Positions 17,272 through 26,426 of a stretch of 64,000 nt of DNA are shown here, piece by piece. The DNA lies in the NCBI GenBank assembly GCA_017849435.1, contig JAFIGY010000004.1:1-64000 (forward strand). Reading direction: 5' to 3'. A model generated the notes under the pieces. The model did not search any database. It saw only the letters and a list, made by a program, of their open reading frames with translations, and had not been told where the DNA came from. The position numbers and the translations under genes were made by a program. Each line of letters begins with the position of its first letter. Position 1 is the stretch's first letter. The stretch comes from Chitinophaga niabensis (GTDB lineage: Bacteria; Bacteroidota; Bacteroidia; Chitinophagales; Chitinophagaceae).

Positions 17272-17312
17272 AAACAATACTTCTTTTTAAACCTTTAAAA
17301 CCAATAAAGGCG

Positions 17313-17320
17313 CAAAATTA
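17313..17320 (-). promoter_or_regulatory. Putative -7 element of ppa
   Basis: On the minus strand TAATTTTG, a perfect TAnnTTTG, 42 bases before the ppa ATG. No clear -33 TTTG is seen. Confidence 0.45.
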
Positions 17321-17357
17321 AGGAACAAACCCGGAAATAGCGGAAAAAATTAAGCGA

Positions 17358-17849
17358 TCATTGGATCCTGGTGGAATCCTTCTGTACATGGAAAGAATCC
17401 TTTTGCGCCCGCGGTATGGACGGTGGCGCCATCATATTCATGTCCACACCGGGCATAACGGAAGTGGGAAGGATGCTTTCGAGTGTCAGTGATATTTTCC
17501 ACTGACCGCTTTCTTTGACCAGTTGCAGTGTTTCGCGTTTGTCGATAGATGAATTAAGGATGGTTACCGTGGCTTTGTCGCCTTCTTCCGTATGATTTAC
17601 AACTTTGAGCTGGGCATTTTTGATCTTCTCCCGTTCGTTCTCGTTCCGTTTGCCGTCAAAAATGGAGTAAAGCAGTATAACCTGTTGAGATTCTTTTGTA
17701 GCGTATTCCTTGGCACGTTCAAAGTTCGATTCCTGAATAGCGTGCATGAATTGCAGGGCAACCTCCTGTGGATCGGGTTTCTTTTTACATCCTGAAAAAA
17801 GCACGACCGATATACACAACATATAAAATAATCGCCTGAAATAACTCAT
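17358..17849 (-). CDS. DUF4878-type lipoprotein
   Basis: 163 residues. The signal peptide ends in a lipobox (VVLFSGC, Cys21), followed by KKKPDPQEVALQFMHAIQESNFERAKEYATKES, typical of DUF4878 NTF2-like lipoproteins. The C-terminus is low-complexity and Met/Pro/Ser rich. A membrane-anchored periplasmic protein of unknown role. It has its own promoter (GTTG-N20-TAATTTTG) and stands alone between ppa and phoH. Confidence 0.8.
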   Translation of the reverse strand: MSYFRRLFYMLCISVVLFSGCKKKPDPQEVALQFMHAIQESNFERAKEYATKESQQVILLYSIFDGKRNENEREKIKNAQLKVVNHTEEGDKATVTILNSSIDKRETLQLVKESGQWKISLTLESILPTSVMPGVDMNMMAPPSIPRAQKDSFHVQKDSTRIQ

Positions 17850-17881
17850 GAGGTTTATAGGTTAAAGTGATATTGCATGAA

Positions 17882-17913
17882 CAAAATTAACGGGAATCGT
17901 TCAATTGCACAAC
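17882..17913 (-). promoter_or_regulatory. Putative promoter of the DUF4878 lipoprotein gene
   Basis: On the minus strand GTTG (17910-17913), 20 bases, then TAATTTTG (17882-17889), the Bacteroidota promoter pattern. The ATG is 33 bases beyond the -7 box. Confidence 0.6.
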
Positions 17914-17939
17914 TTACAACAACGCCTGTTAAGATACTG

Positions 17940-18902
17940 TTAATTGTGATCCTCCTTGTTTTCGTCGTAAGCCTTGATGATGGCCTTTACCAGGCGGTGG
18001 CGCACTACGTCTTCCTCATCCAGTTCAAGGTATCCGATCCCATCGATATTCCGCAGGATACGGGTGGCTTTACCAAGACCGCTCTTCTGATTTTTGGGAA
18101 GGTCGATCTGTGTAAGGTCGCCGGTAATGATCGCTTTCGCGGATGAACCGATACGGGTAAGGAACATCTTCATCTGCAGGTCTGTGGAGTTCTGGGCTTC
18201 ATCCAGGAGGATGAACGCATTGTCCAGCGTACGGCCACGCATATACGCCAGCGGGGCAATCTCGATGATGCGGTTGGTCATGAAATAGCTGAGCTTATCT
18301 GCGGGGATCATATCATCCAGCGCATCATACAAAGGGCGCAGATACGGATCGATCTTTTCCTTGAGGTCACCGGGGAGGAAACCCAGGCTTTCACCGGCTT
18401 CCACAGCGGGACGGGTGAGGATGATCTTGCGCACGGCCTTGTTCTTAAGCGCTCTCACGGCCAAAGCAACGGCTGTGTAGGTTTTACCGGTACCGGCGGG
18501 ACCGATCGCAAAAACGATGTCGTTCTTATCCGCCAGTGCCACCATCTTCTTCTGATTAGCGGTTTTGGCACGAACTGTGCGTCCGTTGGGGCCGAACACC
18601 AGTACTTCATTGGGATTGCGGTCTTTGAAATGATCGATGCCGGATCCTTCTTCCTCGCCGAGGATCTGCTCGAAATAATTTTCACTGAGGTGGCCGTTGC
18701 GTTCGAGGTAACTCACGATCTGGCCGATCTTTTCCCTGGCGTTAGCCACTTCTTCCGGTGCGCCGGACAGCTTCAGCTGTGTGCCGCGGGATAAGATCTT
18801 CAGTAAGGGGAACTTCTTTTTCAGTAAGTCCAGTTTTCCATTGTTCACCCCAAAAAATTCGATGGGATTTACGCTATCCAGGTTAATGATCGATTCTGTC
18901 AA
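17940..18902 (-). CDS. phoH: PhoH-like ATPase
   Basis: 320 residues of the PhoH/YbeZ family. An N-terminal KH-like segment (1-110) is followed by a P-loop ATPase core with Walker A FAIGPAGTGKTYTAV near 130-145 and Walker B AFILLDEAQNST. Known members are RNA-associated ATPases linked to ribosome maturation with YbeY, or to stress. The usual ybeY partner is not in this window. It is downstream of purE on the same strand, with a likely terminator between them. Confidence 0.94.
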   Translation of the reverse strand: MTESIINLDSVNPIEFFGVNNGKLDLLKKKFPLLKILSRGTQLKLSGAPEEVANAREKIGQIVSYLERNGHLSENYFEQILGEEEGSGIDHFKDRNPNEVLVFGPNGRTVRAKTANQKKMVALADKNDIVFAIGPAGTGKTYTAVALAVRALKNKAVRKIILTRPAVEAGESLGFLPGDLKEKIDPYLRPLYDALDDMIPADKLSYFMTNRIIEIAPLAYMRGRTLDNAFILLDEAQNSTDLQMKMFLTRIGSSAKAIITGDLTQIDLPKNQKSGLGKATRILRNIDGIGYLELDEEDVVRHRLVKAIIKAYDENKEDHN

Positions 18903-18952
18903 GTGCGGTTCGATTTATATGGTTGTCTGCATTCGGACCTGAAAGCTGTAAA

Positions 18953-18985
18953 ACCGGATGTGGAAGAAAAGCCGCCGCATCCGGT
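18953..18985 (-). terminator. Probable terminator of purE
   Basis: An 8-bp stem accggatg/catccggt with a 17-base loop, followed on the minus strand by TTTTAC, 8 bases after the purE stop. Confidence 0.5.
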
Positions 18986-18993
18986 GAAACGGC

Positions 18994-19449
18994 CTAGATC
19001 CGGTATCCGTTCTGTTTGAACGCTTCTACGCGTTCTGCTGTTTTTTTGTCGCTTAAGGCGAATATCCTTGCTGCCAGCACAGCCGCATTTCTGGCGCCTG
19101 CTTTGCCTACAGCCAAAGTACCTACCGGCAGGCCTGCGGGCATCTGTACGATGGAGTACAGTGCGTCCACACCACCAGGCAATCCGCCTTCAAGGGGAAC
19201 GCCCAGCACCGGGAGGGATGTATAGGCGGATACCACGCCCGGCAGGGCTGCTGCCATACCTGCTGCTGCAATGATCACGCCATATCCCTGCGGTTGTGCA
19301 TTTACCACCAGGTCACGTACCTTATCGGGATTCCTGTGGGCGGAAGCCACGATCAGATCGCTTTCGATACCAAAGAACTGTAAATAATTTTGAGATTCCT
19401 GCATTACCGGTTTGTCGCTCTCGGAGCCCATGAGTATTAATACTTTCAT
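18994..19449 (-). CDS. purE: N5-carboxyaminoimidazole ribonucleotide mutase PurE
   Basis: 151 residues. Class I PurE moves the carboxylate of N5-CAIR to give CAIR in purine synthesis. It has GSESDKP at 8-14, SAHRNP at 36-41 with the active-site His38, and the glycine-rich AAAGMAAALPGVV. Class I enzymes work with PurK, which is not adjacent here. A perfect TATCTTTG -7 element precedes it. Confidence 0.96.
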   Translation of the reverse strand: MKVLILMGSESDKPVMQESQNYLQFFGIESDLIVASAHRNPDKVRDLVVNAQPQGYGVIIAAAGMAAALPGVVSAYTSLPVLGVPLEGGLPGGVDALYSIVQMPAGLPVGTLAVGKAGARNAAVLAARIFALSDKKTAERVEAFKQNGYRI

Positions 19450-19520
19450 CCTGCTGTTTGATTTTTAATCTCCTATGCTTAATAGTTAAACGTAAAAAGT
19501 GAATTATTTGTTTCCTGCTC

Positions 19521-19528
19521 CAAAGATA
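19521..19528 (-). promoter_or_regulatory. Putative -7 element of purE
   Basis: On the minus strand TATCTTTG, a perfect TAnnTTTG, 71 bases before the purE ATG, with a TTG about 23 bases further upstream. Confidence 0.5.
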
Positions 19529-19632
19529 TTTAAAAGGAGGCAACCGACCACAAGAATACCTGTGTGAATTTTTTGAAAACAACGATAATCGTATTTGCCG
19601 TTTAATAGCACGAATTTGTATAATATATTGAG

Positions 19633-19640
19633 TACCTTTG
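19633..19640 (+). promoter_or_regulatory. Putative -7 element of the PAS kinase operon
   Basis: TACCTTTG, a perfect TAnnTTTG, 37 bases before the ATG at 19678. The nearest TTTG (19615-19618) is only 14 bases upstream, shorter than usual. Confidence 0.4.
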
Positions 19641-19677
19641 TTTCCATCCAATCGCCTATGCCAAATTGAACGATTCC

Positions 19678-22215
19678 ATGAACATTGCCCTGCTGCACCA
19701 GGTATTGGAAGCTTTGCCGGACCCGGCGGCGGTATTTGATACACGCCTCCGTCCGTTATCTGTCAATAAGGCTTTTACTGCAGAGAACAGCCGACACCTC
19801 GATATTGAACAGAGAAGCGGCGACGAAACATTTCAGCATCACTGGCAACGCGCCCTCCGCGGAGAGCGTACGGAATTTGTTTGGGTGTCAGGACAGCCCG
19901 CCCGGCACTGGCGTATCAGTCTTAGCCCCCTCTTCTCCGCCAGCCGGACCGTAGAAAGCGTACTGCTGACTATCCGCGACATACAACTGGAGGTGGAAGC
20001 GCAGGAAAATGAGCGGTTTTTCCGGAGCGTGCTGGAGAACCTCCCCATCGGCCTCCATCAGTTCACACCGGAAGGCTGGAGCAAAGACATGAACCAGGCA
20101 CAGCGGGATATCCTCGGTGAGATGCATCCCGCCCTGCAGCATCAGCCCTACAACGTTATTGCCGATCCCATCAACCGCCGCAACGGATTGCACGCGCTCC
20201 TCGAAGAGGTGAAGCACCGGAAAATACCGGTAAGCCGGGAAATGCTCCTGAAGTACGTGGAGCAGGAAGAAGAGAACGTAACCCGCATCCAGCCACTCTA
20301 TTATGAAGCCACCGGATTTCCCGTGCTGGACAAGGAAGGGGAGATCGCTTATCTGTTCCTCATCCTCAGCGAGATCACCGAGAAAAAACTGGCGGTGCTC
20401 AGTCTTGAGAAAAGCGAACGCCTCCTGCATACCATTGTGGAGAACCTGCCCGTAGGCTATATCCAGTTTGATAATTACGGATTCATCCGGCGGGTGAACC
20501 AAACGCAGCGGCGGTTGTATGACAGTGCCGGCCTGAATGAAGAGCAGCTGGGGCTGAATGAGCTTTTCCTGCGGGTATTGCAGGAAGGTAAAGTAGTCCG
20601 TATTGAGAAAAAACTGGAATATACACTGGATGTCCCCGGCGGGAAAGTAGAACGGGAGCTTTTCCTGGATCTTACGATGTTCCCGGTGGAGGATCCGGTG
20701 GACAAGGATCAGCTGGTAGTGGCGCTGGTGAATGATATCACGGAGAAAAAGCGGCAGGAGATCGAGAATACCAAAGCGCAGGAGTTCCTCTTACAGACCG
20801 GTGAGATCGGGAAGATAGGCGGCTGGGAGCTGGATATGGGCACGGGCAAGATGCGATGGAGCGCGCAGACCTATAAGCTTCATGAGCTGCCACCCTATGC
20901 GGCTATGACGGTGGAAAAGGCGCTTTCCTTCTATACTGGGGATTCGCGGAAGAAAATGGAACAGGCCATGGCGGCTTGCATGTCGAGAGGTAAGGCTTAT
21001 GATATCCAGATAACGCTCAGCACTGCCAGGAACAACGTGATCCAGGCCCGCACTATCGGCCGGCCGGAATATCGTAACGGACGTATTGTGCGTATCTATG
21101 GCGTGATTCAGGACGTGACCGAACAATACAAGATCCGCGATCAGCTTTCCCGCAATACGGAACTGATGCGGCTTTTCTTCGATACCATTGACATGGGTTA
21201 TGCGGTAATGGACAAAGACGGCAGAGTGAACTTTATTAACCGGAAGGCTCAGGAGATCGTGGATCACGGCAAGGTGATCGGCCGGAATATTTTTGAGGTT
21301 TTCCCGATGCTCGTGGGATCTACATTTCATGCCAGGGTACAGCAATGCATCCAGCAACAGGCGCCCGTTTCTTTCTTCAATTACCTGCCGGAACTGGATA
21401 AATGGTATGAGTTCCTGCTGGCGCCGATGCAGGACGGGAGCATTTCCATCTTCACCCGCAATATCACAGAAAGCAAGAAGATGCAGCGGGAGCTGCGAAA
21501 GGCCAACGACCAGCTTTCTGCACTGAATAAATACCTGGTGAACCAGAACAAGCAGCTGGAAGACTTTGCGCATATCACTTCACATAACCTGCGGGCGCCC
21601 ATCGCCAACATGAAAGCGCTGATGCATATCATGAGCGAAACGGACAACGAAGAAGAACGGGTGTTATACGTAGGCATGTTCAAAGAAGTGATCCGGAATA
21701 TAGATGAAACGCTGAACGATCTCATTGAAGTGGTACAGATACGGAAAGACCTCAACGTGGAAAAGGAAAGGCTGTCGTTTTCCGATCGATTGCAAAAGGT
21801 GAAAGACATCCTGTTCGTGGATATTGAATCCAGCGGGATCAGGATCACGACGGATTTTACGGTCGCTCCCGATATCGAATATCCGCGCATTTATCTGGAC
21901 AGCATCCTGCAGAACCTCCTGACCAATGCGATCAAATACCGCTCGCGGGAACGCTCTTCCACAGTGCATTTTCGCAGTTGGGTGGTAGACGGAGGCGTGG
22001 TATTGTCGGCTGAAGACAACGGGATCGGGATTGACATGGAGCGGTATGGAGGCAAACTTTTCGGGTTCAGAAAAACGTTTCACAAGAACAAAGATGCCAA
22101 GGGGATAGGGCTTTTCATCACCAAAAGCCAGATCGAAGCGATGGGCGGAACAATAGAAGCATACAGCAAGCCTGGTGCCGGAACAAAATTTATCATTACC
22201 TTCAGGAACGAATAG
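19678..22215 (+). CDS. Multi-PAS sensor histidine kinase
   Basis: 845 residues with no TM segment or signal peptide, so a soluble kinase. About five PAS modules occupy 1-605; examples are LEALPDPAAVFD at the start, GGWELDMGTGKMRWS for a PAS_3-type module, and DMGYAVMDKDGRVNFINRKA. The dimerisation helix carries the phospho-acceptor in FAHITSHNLRAPIANMKAL. The HATPase domain follows with LTNAIKYRS (N box), AEDNGIGID (G1) and DAKGIGLFITK (G2). The ATG at 19678 is preferred over a TTG four codons earlier. The receiver gene starts 9 bases after its stop. Chemical input (redox, light or metabolite) cannot be told without cofactor residues. Confidence 0.92.
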   Translation: MNIALLHQVLEALPDPAAVFDTRLRPLSVNKAFTAENSRHLDIEQRSGDETFQHHWQRALRGERTEFVWVSGQPARHWRISLSPLFSASRTVESVLLTIRDIQLEVEAQENERFFRSVLENLPIGLHQFTPEGWSKDMNQAQRDILGEMHPALQHQPYNVIADPINRRNGLHALLEEVKHRKIPVSREMLLKYVEQEEENVTRIQPLYYEATGFPVLDKEGEIAYLFLILSEITEKKLAVLSLEKSERLLHTIVENLPVGYIQFDNYGFIRRVNQTQRRLYDSAGLNEEQLGLNELFLRVLQEGKVVRIEKKLEYTLDVPGGKVERELFLDLTMFPVEDPVDKDQLVVALVNDITEKKRQEIENTKAQEFLLQTGEIGKIGGWELDMGTGKMRWSAQTYKLHELPPYAAMTVEKALSFYTGDSRKKMEQAMAACMSRGKAYDIQITLSTARNNVIQARTIGRPEYRNGRIVRIYGVIQDVTEQYKIRDQLSRNTELMRLFFDTIDMGYAVMDKDGRVNFINRKAQEIVDHGKVIGRNIFEVFPMLVGSTFHARVQQCIQQQAPVSFFNYLPELDKWYEFLLAPMQDGSISIFTRNITESKKMQRELRKANDQLSALNKYLVNQNKQLEDFAHITSHNLRAPIANMKALMHIMSETDNEEERVLYVGMFKEVIRNIDETLNDLIEVVQIRKDLNVEKERLSFSDRLQKVKDILFVDIESSGIRITTDFTVAPDIEYPRIYLDSILQNLLTNAIKYRSRERSSTVHFRSWVVDGGVVLSAEDNGIGIDMERYGGKLFGFRKTFHKNKDAKGIGLFITKSQIEAMGGTIEAYSKPGAGTKFIITFRNE

Positions 22216-22224
22216 CTTACCTAT

Positions 22225-22617
22225 ATGAAGCCGCTACATTCGATTTTCATAGTCGATGATGATCCCATCCATCAGCAGATCACACAGATCATGCTGGACC
22301 GTCAGCATATTTCAGATGCTGTAAAGAAGTTCTCGGATGCACAGGAAGTGCTGGAACATATCCGCGAACACCGGGATAATGCGGCGCAGCTCCCTGACCT
22401 CATTCTCCTTGATCTGAACATGCCCGTTATGGATGGCTGGGAATTCCTGGAAGCTTTTTCTGCGGTGCGGGAAACGCTTTGTAAACCGGTACGGGTATAC
22501 GTACTTACATCCTCTATCGATGAAAAGGACCGGGAACGGGTGAATGATTTTGATTTTGTGGAAGGATACCTGACGAAACCGCTTACAAGCGACATTATCG
22601 GACAACTGGGACAATAG
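22225..22617 (+). CDS. Single-domain response regulator
   Basis: 130 residues, receiver domain only: acidic pair in FIVDDDPIHQQ, phospho-acceptor Asp in LILLDLNMPVMDGWEF, conserved Thr/Ser in VYVLTSSIDEKD and Lys in GYLTKPL. There is no output domain, so it acts by protein contact or as a phosphorelay intermediate. This subtype (Rcp1-like, after a multi-PAS kinase with a SHNLRAPI H box) is frequent in Bacteroidota. It is co-transcribed with the kinase. Confidence 0.95.
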   Translation: MKPLHSIFIVDDDPIHQQITQIMLDRQHISDAVKKFSDAQEVLEHIREHRDNAAQLPDLILLDLNMPVMDGWEFLEAFSAVRETLCKPVRVYVLTSSIDEKDRERVNDFDFVEGYLTKPLTSDIIGQLGQ

Positions 22618-22624
22618 CCGCAGT

Positions 22625-23281
22625 TCAGCCTTTCAACGCCCTGATAGTGGCCAGCGGGTCTTTAGAGGCAAAGACCGTATTGCCTGCCACCAATACATCC
22701 GTCCCGGCTTCTACGATCGCTTTTGCATTTTCCAACGTAACACCGCCATCAATCTCAATTAATGCAGATGATCCACTCTCATCGATCATCTTTCTTAACT
22801 GGCGGATCTTCGCATAGGTCTGTTCGATAAAATGCTGCCCCCCAAACCCCGGGTTTACACTCATCACCAATACCAGATCAACATCCCGTATAATATTTTC
22901 CAGTAACTGCACCGGCGTATGCGGATTCAGCGCCACACCGGCTTTCATACCCAGCCCTTTTATCTGCTGGATGTTCCGGTGCAGATGCACACAGGCTTCG
23001 ATATGTACGGTAAGATGCTGTGCACCCGCTTTCGCGAATGCTTCCGCGTACTTCTCCGGCTCTTCTATCATGAGGTGCACATCGCAGACCTTGGTGGAAA
23101 TTTTGGATACCTGCGTAATAACCGGCAGGCCAAAACTGATGTTCGGCACAAAGCGGCCGTCCATCACATCCAGGTGCAGCCATCCGGCTTCGCTCCGGTT
23201 GACCATTTCCACTTCCCTGCCGATCTCCAGAAAGTTGGCAGCCAGCAGGGAAGGAGCGATGATAGGTGTTTTCTTTTCCAA
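22625..23281 (-). CDS. rpe: Ribulose-phosphate 3-epimerase
   Basis: 218 residues, a TIM barrel of the pentose phosphate pathway that interconverts ribulose 5-phosphate and xylulose 5-phosphate. Visible are IAPSLLAANF, the metal site His37/Asp39 in WLHLDVMDGRFVPN, VHLMIEEPEKY, MSVNPGFGGQHF and the second Asp in IEIDGGV. It is convergent with the response regulator gene (7-base gap) and lies downstream of a TPR lipoprotein gene. Confidence 0.97.
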   Translation of the reverse strand: MEKKTPIIAPSLLAANFLEIGREVEMVNRSEAGWLHLDVMDGRFVPNISFGLPVITQVSKISTKVCDVHLMIEEPEKYAEAFAKAGAQHLTVHIEACVHLHRNIQQIKGLGMKAGVALNPHTPVQLLENIIRDVDLVLVMSVNPGFGGQHFIEQTYAKIRQLRKMIDESGSSALIEIDGGVTLENAKAIVEAGTDVLVAGNTVFASKDPLATIRALKG

Positions 23282-23309
23282 AGAATGATGATTTAAGATT
23301 GGTGCAAAC

Positions 23310-24128
23310 CTAATGATTTTTACCGGCTAAGGCGGAATCCAGGAGGGCTTTTGCTTCCGGATAGTTTTTACGGAAGGAAAGCGCTTTGGTCAGATCGTCC
23401 AATCCTGCCGGTTTTTCACCCAGCTTGAGGAAGACCCTCCCCCTATGGTAGAAAGTAGTGGCATTGGTGGGGTCTGACTTGGTAGCCATGTTAAAAAGTC
23501 CCAGCGCCTCCTTCAGTTTCCCCGCCTCTTCGGACAAATTGCCCAGCGCGATGTAAGCCGCCGTGTATGCGGGTTCCCGGCGGATTGCTTCCCGGTACCA
23601 GGCCGCCGCCATCCTGTTATTGCCTTTTGCCTCGAGGATATGCCCTACATTGTAGGAGGGCTCGGCCGCTTCCAGGTTGATCCCGTGGGCGAGGGTGTAA
23701 TAGTTGTATGCAGAGTCCTGCAGATGTTTCGCAGTGAACAGGTCCGCCAGCATCATCACCGCTTCATATTCGCTTTTCTTTCCGCGCAATGACACTGCCT
23801 CTGTCAGCCGCGCGATGGTCTGCGCGGTGTCTTTCCAGTGAAGTGCGATCAGCGCTTTGACATATGCCGCTTTATCCAGACTGGCCTTATCCTTCGCAAG
23901 GATCATCGCCTGGCTGTCCGCCGCCTCGTATTGGTGATGTTCCAGGAGTGCATTGGCCAGGTACATCCGCAATTCGGCATCCTGTGGTACAGAATCCAGC
24001 GCTGCGCGCATATTTTCAATTGCGATAGCAAGGGAATCCACTGCAACGGCGGGCTGTTGCTTTTCCTGCACGGATGACTGGCAGGCGGCAAAAAATATCA
24101 GCAGAGCACTGATGCGTAAAAGTTTCAT
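23310..24128 (-). CDS. TPR-repeat lipoprotein
   Basis: 272 residues. The lipobox signal peptide is LLIFFAAC (Cys16), then five to six tetratricopeptide units across 40-265, for example AAWYREAIRREPAYTAAYIALGNLSEEAGKL and TTFYHRGRVFLKLGEKPAGLDDLTKAL. It is a periplasmic membrane-anchored scaffold with no enzyme motif. It sits 41 bases after thrC on the same strand and may be read through with the thr genes; a functional link to threonine synthesis is not implied. Confidence 0.85.
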   Translation of the reverse strand: MKLLRISALLIFFAACQSSVQEKQQPAVAVDSLAIAIENMRAALDSVPQDAELRMYLANALLEHHQYEAADSQAMILAKDKASLDKAAYVKALIALHWKDTAQTIARLTEAVSLRGKKSEYEAVMMLADLFTAKHLQDSAYNYYTLAHGINLEAAEPSYNVGHILEAKGNNRMAAAWYREAIRREPAYTAAYIALGNLSEEAGKLKEALGLFNMATKSDPTNATTFYHRGRVFLKLGEKPAGLDDLTKALSFRKNYPEAKALLDSALAGKNH

Positions 24129-24169
24129 TACCCAAACTTAGGTAAGAAATGCGGCTTGTCAAAACTGCA

Positions 24170-25468
24170 TTAAGCCTGCATCAGCCAGTCTTTCAATTGT
24201 GCATAATCCGCATCCATCCTCACGGCCGTCTTTTGCAAATGGAACAGCTGCTGTATCCTTTCAGGCATATCCACCCCGGCGCGCAATCCCTCCGGCAGCA
24301 CATTCGTGAACTTCACAGGGTGTGCGGTTTCGAGGAAGATGCCGGTATGACCGGGATGTTGCCGGAGGTATTGTTTCAGGCCGAGATATCCCACCGCTCC
24401 GTGCGGGTCCATGAGGTATTGGTGCTCCCGGAAAACGGCTTCCATGGCTGCTGCTGTTTCTTTGTCCGTAAAGCTATACGCAGAAAGACTGGCTTTCAGC
24501 GCCCGTTCGTTACCGGCAAAGAGTTGCAGTATCCGCACAAAATTGCTGGGATCGGCCACATCCATGGCATTGGATAGTGTTGGAACGGCGCTGTGCGGTT
24601 CATACCGGCCGTTTTGAAGATAGCGCGGCACGGTATCGTTTACGTTGGTGGCGGCGATGAAATGATAAACAGGAAGTCCCATCGCGGCCGCCATCATGCC
24701 TGCGCAGATATTACCGAAATTGCCGCTGGGAACGGATATGACGGTTTCCTTGTGCCAATGTTTCACTTTGCGGTAAGCCATGAAATAATAGAACATCTGC
24801 GGGAGCCACCGGGCTACATTGATGGAATTGGCGGAGGTGAGCGGTCGCTGTGCCTGTAGTTCCGCATCGAGGAATGCGGTTTTGACCATGCGCTGGCAGT
24901 CATCGAACGTGCCGTTGATCTCCAGTGCGTGAATGTTACCGCCTAAAGTGGTGAGTTGTTTTTCCTGCAGTTCGCTCACTTTGCCGGAAGGGTAGAGGAT
25001 GACCACTTCCACGCCCGGTACATGATGGAACCCTTGGGCCACGGCGCCCCCCGTATCCCCGGAAGTAGCCACCAGTACGGTTACCGGCTTCTCATTCCCG
25101 CGGCGGAAGTAACCGAGGCAACCGGCCATGAACCGTGCGCCTACGTCCTTGAAAGCGAGGGTAGGGCCGTGGAATAACTCCAGCGCATATACGTTTTCTT
25201 CAATTTCCCGGAGGGGGAAAGGAAAAGAAAGTGTATCCCGGATGATCTGTTTGAGATGATGCTCCGGTATCTCATCGCCGATGAAAGGCTGGATCACTTT
25301 CCGCGCAATGTACAGCGGATCATATTCTTCAAGCCGTTCTGCGAAATCTTTGTCCAGTTTCGGGATCTCGAGGGGGAAGTATAATCCCTTGTCCGGTGCA
25401 AGTCCCTGGATCACCGCTTCCCGGAAGGAAGCGCGGTGTTGATGATTTTGTAAGCTATAGTACTGCAT
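24170..25468 (-). CDS. thrC: Threonine synthase
   Basis: 432 residues, PLP-dependent; it converts O-phosphohomoserine to threonine. The PLP lysine is Lys107 in GPTLAFKDVGARFM. The phosphate-binding loop and VATSGDTGGAVAQGF, SANSINVARWLPQ and VPSGNFGNICAG are all present. The start is the ATG at 25468 (MQYYSLQNHQHRASF); a longer frame would overlap thrB and is unlike the family. It is 5 bases after thrB, the last gene of the thrABC series. Confidence 0.96.
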   Translation of the reverse strand: MQYYSLQNHQHRASFREAVIQGLAPDKGLYFPLEIPKLDKDFAERLEEYDPLYIARKVIQPFIGDEIPEHHLKQIIRDTLSFPFPLREIEENVYALELFHGPTLAFKDVGARFMAGCLGYFRRGNEKPVTVLVATSGDTGGAVAQGFHHVPGVEVVILYPSGKVSELQEKQLTTLGGNIHALEINGTFDDCQRMVKTAFLDAELQAQRPLTSANSINVARWLPQMFYYFMAYRKVKHWHKETVISVPSGNFGNICAGMMAAAMGLPVYHFIAATNVNDTVPRYLQNGRYEPHSAVPTLSNAMDVADPSNFVRILQLFAGNERALKASLSAYSFTDKETAAAMEAVFREHQYLMDPHGAVGYLGLKQYLRQHPGHTGIFLETAHPVKFTNVLPEGLRAGVDMPERIQQLFHLQKTAVRMDADYAQLKDWLMQA

Positions 25469-25473
25469 GGGAA

Positions 25474-26418
25474 TTAATCTTGGATTTCGTGTACGCCGGA
25501 TGTGCTGATCCGGGAAACGTAGATCTTGTAATCCACCCCGAGAGGTGCGTATATCTGTTGCATCGTGTCCGCCACGGCGCGGGCATTGGTTTCGCCTTTG
25601 CTGAGCATGAACACGGATGGCCCGCTGCCGGAGATCCCTCCCCCCAGGGCCCCTGCTTCCCGGCATTTGAGCTTCAGTTCATGAAAGGCGGGAATGAGGA
25701 TGGAACGGATGGGCTCTACGATCACATCTTCGAGCGCCCGGCTGATGAGCGGATAGTTTTCCTGGTAAAGTCCGGCTACGAGGGCGCCTACATTACCCCA
25801 TTGGCGAATGGCGTCGCGAAGTAATACCTGCTGTTTGAGGATGCCACGGGCATCGGAGGTTTTTACTTCTATCTGCGGGTGGATCACGGTCACCCAGAGG
25901 TCTTCGGGGGTATGGAGACGGATCACATCCAGCGGCTGATAGCTGCGTACAAGCGTGAACCCGCCCATGATGGCCGGCGCTACATTATCTGCGTGCGGTG
26001 TTCCACAGGCAAGGCGTTCTCCTTCCATTGCAAAGCGAACGAGGGATTCAGCCGGGAAATGATCGCCGAGGAGCTTGTTCAGTCCCACCACGGCTCCGGC
26101 CGCGCTCGCTGCGCTGGACCCGATGCCGCTGCCGGGCTGGATGTGCTTATGTATCGTTACTTCCACACCAAGATCCGGCTGCGCGTACTCCTGCAACATG
26201 GCCTGCAAAGCCACGCCCGCTACATTCTGCGCTGCTTCCAGCGGAAGCGTGGCGCCTTCCACGCGGATGATGCGAACGCCCGGCGCATCGCTGATCTGCA
26301 GTTCCATTTCGTCTCCGGGGCCATCCAGGGCCAGGCCCACCACATCAAAGCCGCAGGCCACGTTCGCCACGGTGGCGGGGGAGAATACTTTTACGGAGGA
26401 TTTGTTTTGCTTGCTCAT
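25474..26418 (-). CDS. thrB: Homoserine kinase
   Basis: 314 residues of the GHMP kinase family; phosphorylates homoserine at the O position. It has SPATVANVACGFDVVGLAL, the ATP-binding IQPGSGIGSSAASAAGAVVG and the C-terminal GGGISGSGPSVFML. It lies between thrA and thrC with gaps of 8 and 5 bases, so a single operon is clear. Confidence 0.97.
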   Translation of the reverse strand: MSKQNKSSVKVFSPATVANVACGFDVVGLALDGPGDEMELQISDAPGVRIIRVEGATLPLEAAQNVAGVALQAMLQEYAQPDLGVEVTIHKHIQPGSGIGSSAASAAGAVVGLNKLLGDHFPAESLVRFAMEGERLACGTPHADNVAPAIMGGFTLVRSYQPLDVIRLHTPEDLWVTVIHPQIEVKTSDARGILKQQVLLRDAIRQWGNVGALVAGLYQENYPLISRALEDVIVEPIRSILIPAFHELKLKCREAGALGGGISGSGPSVFMLSKGETNARAVADTMQQIYAPLGVDYKIYVSRISTSGVHEIQD

Positions 26419-26426
26419 AAGATCTT

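Noticed and set aside
23310-25468. TPR lipoprotein as a functional part of the thr operon
   Set aside because: The spacing allows read-through, but nothing in the protein links it to threonine synthesis.
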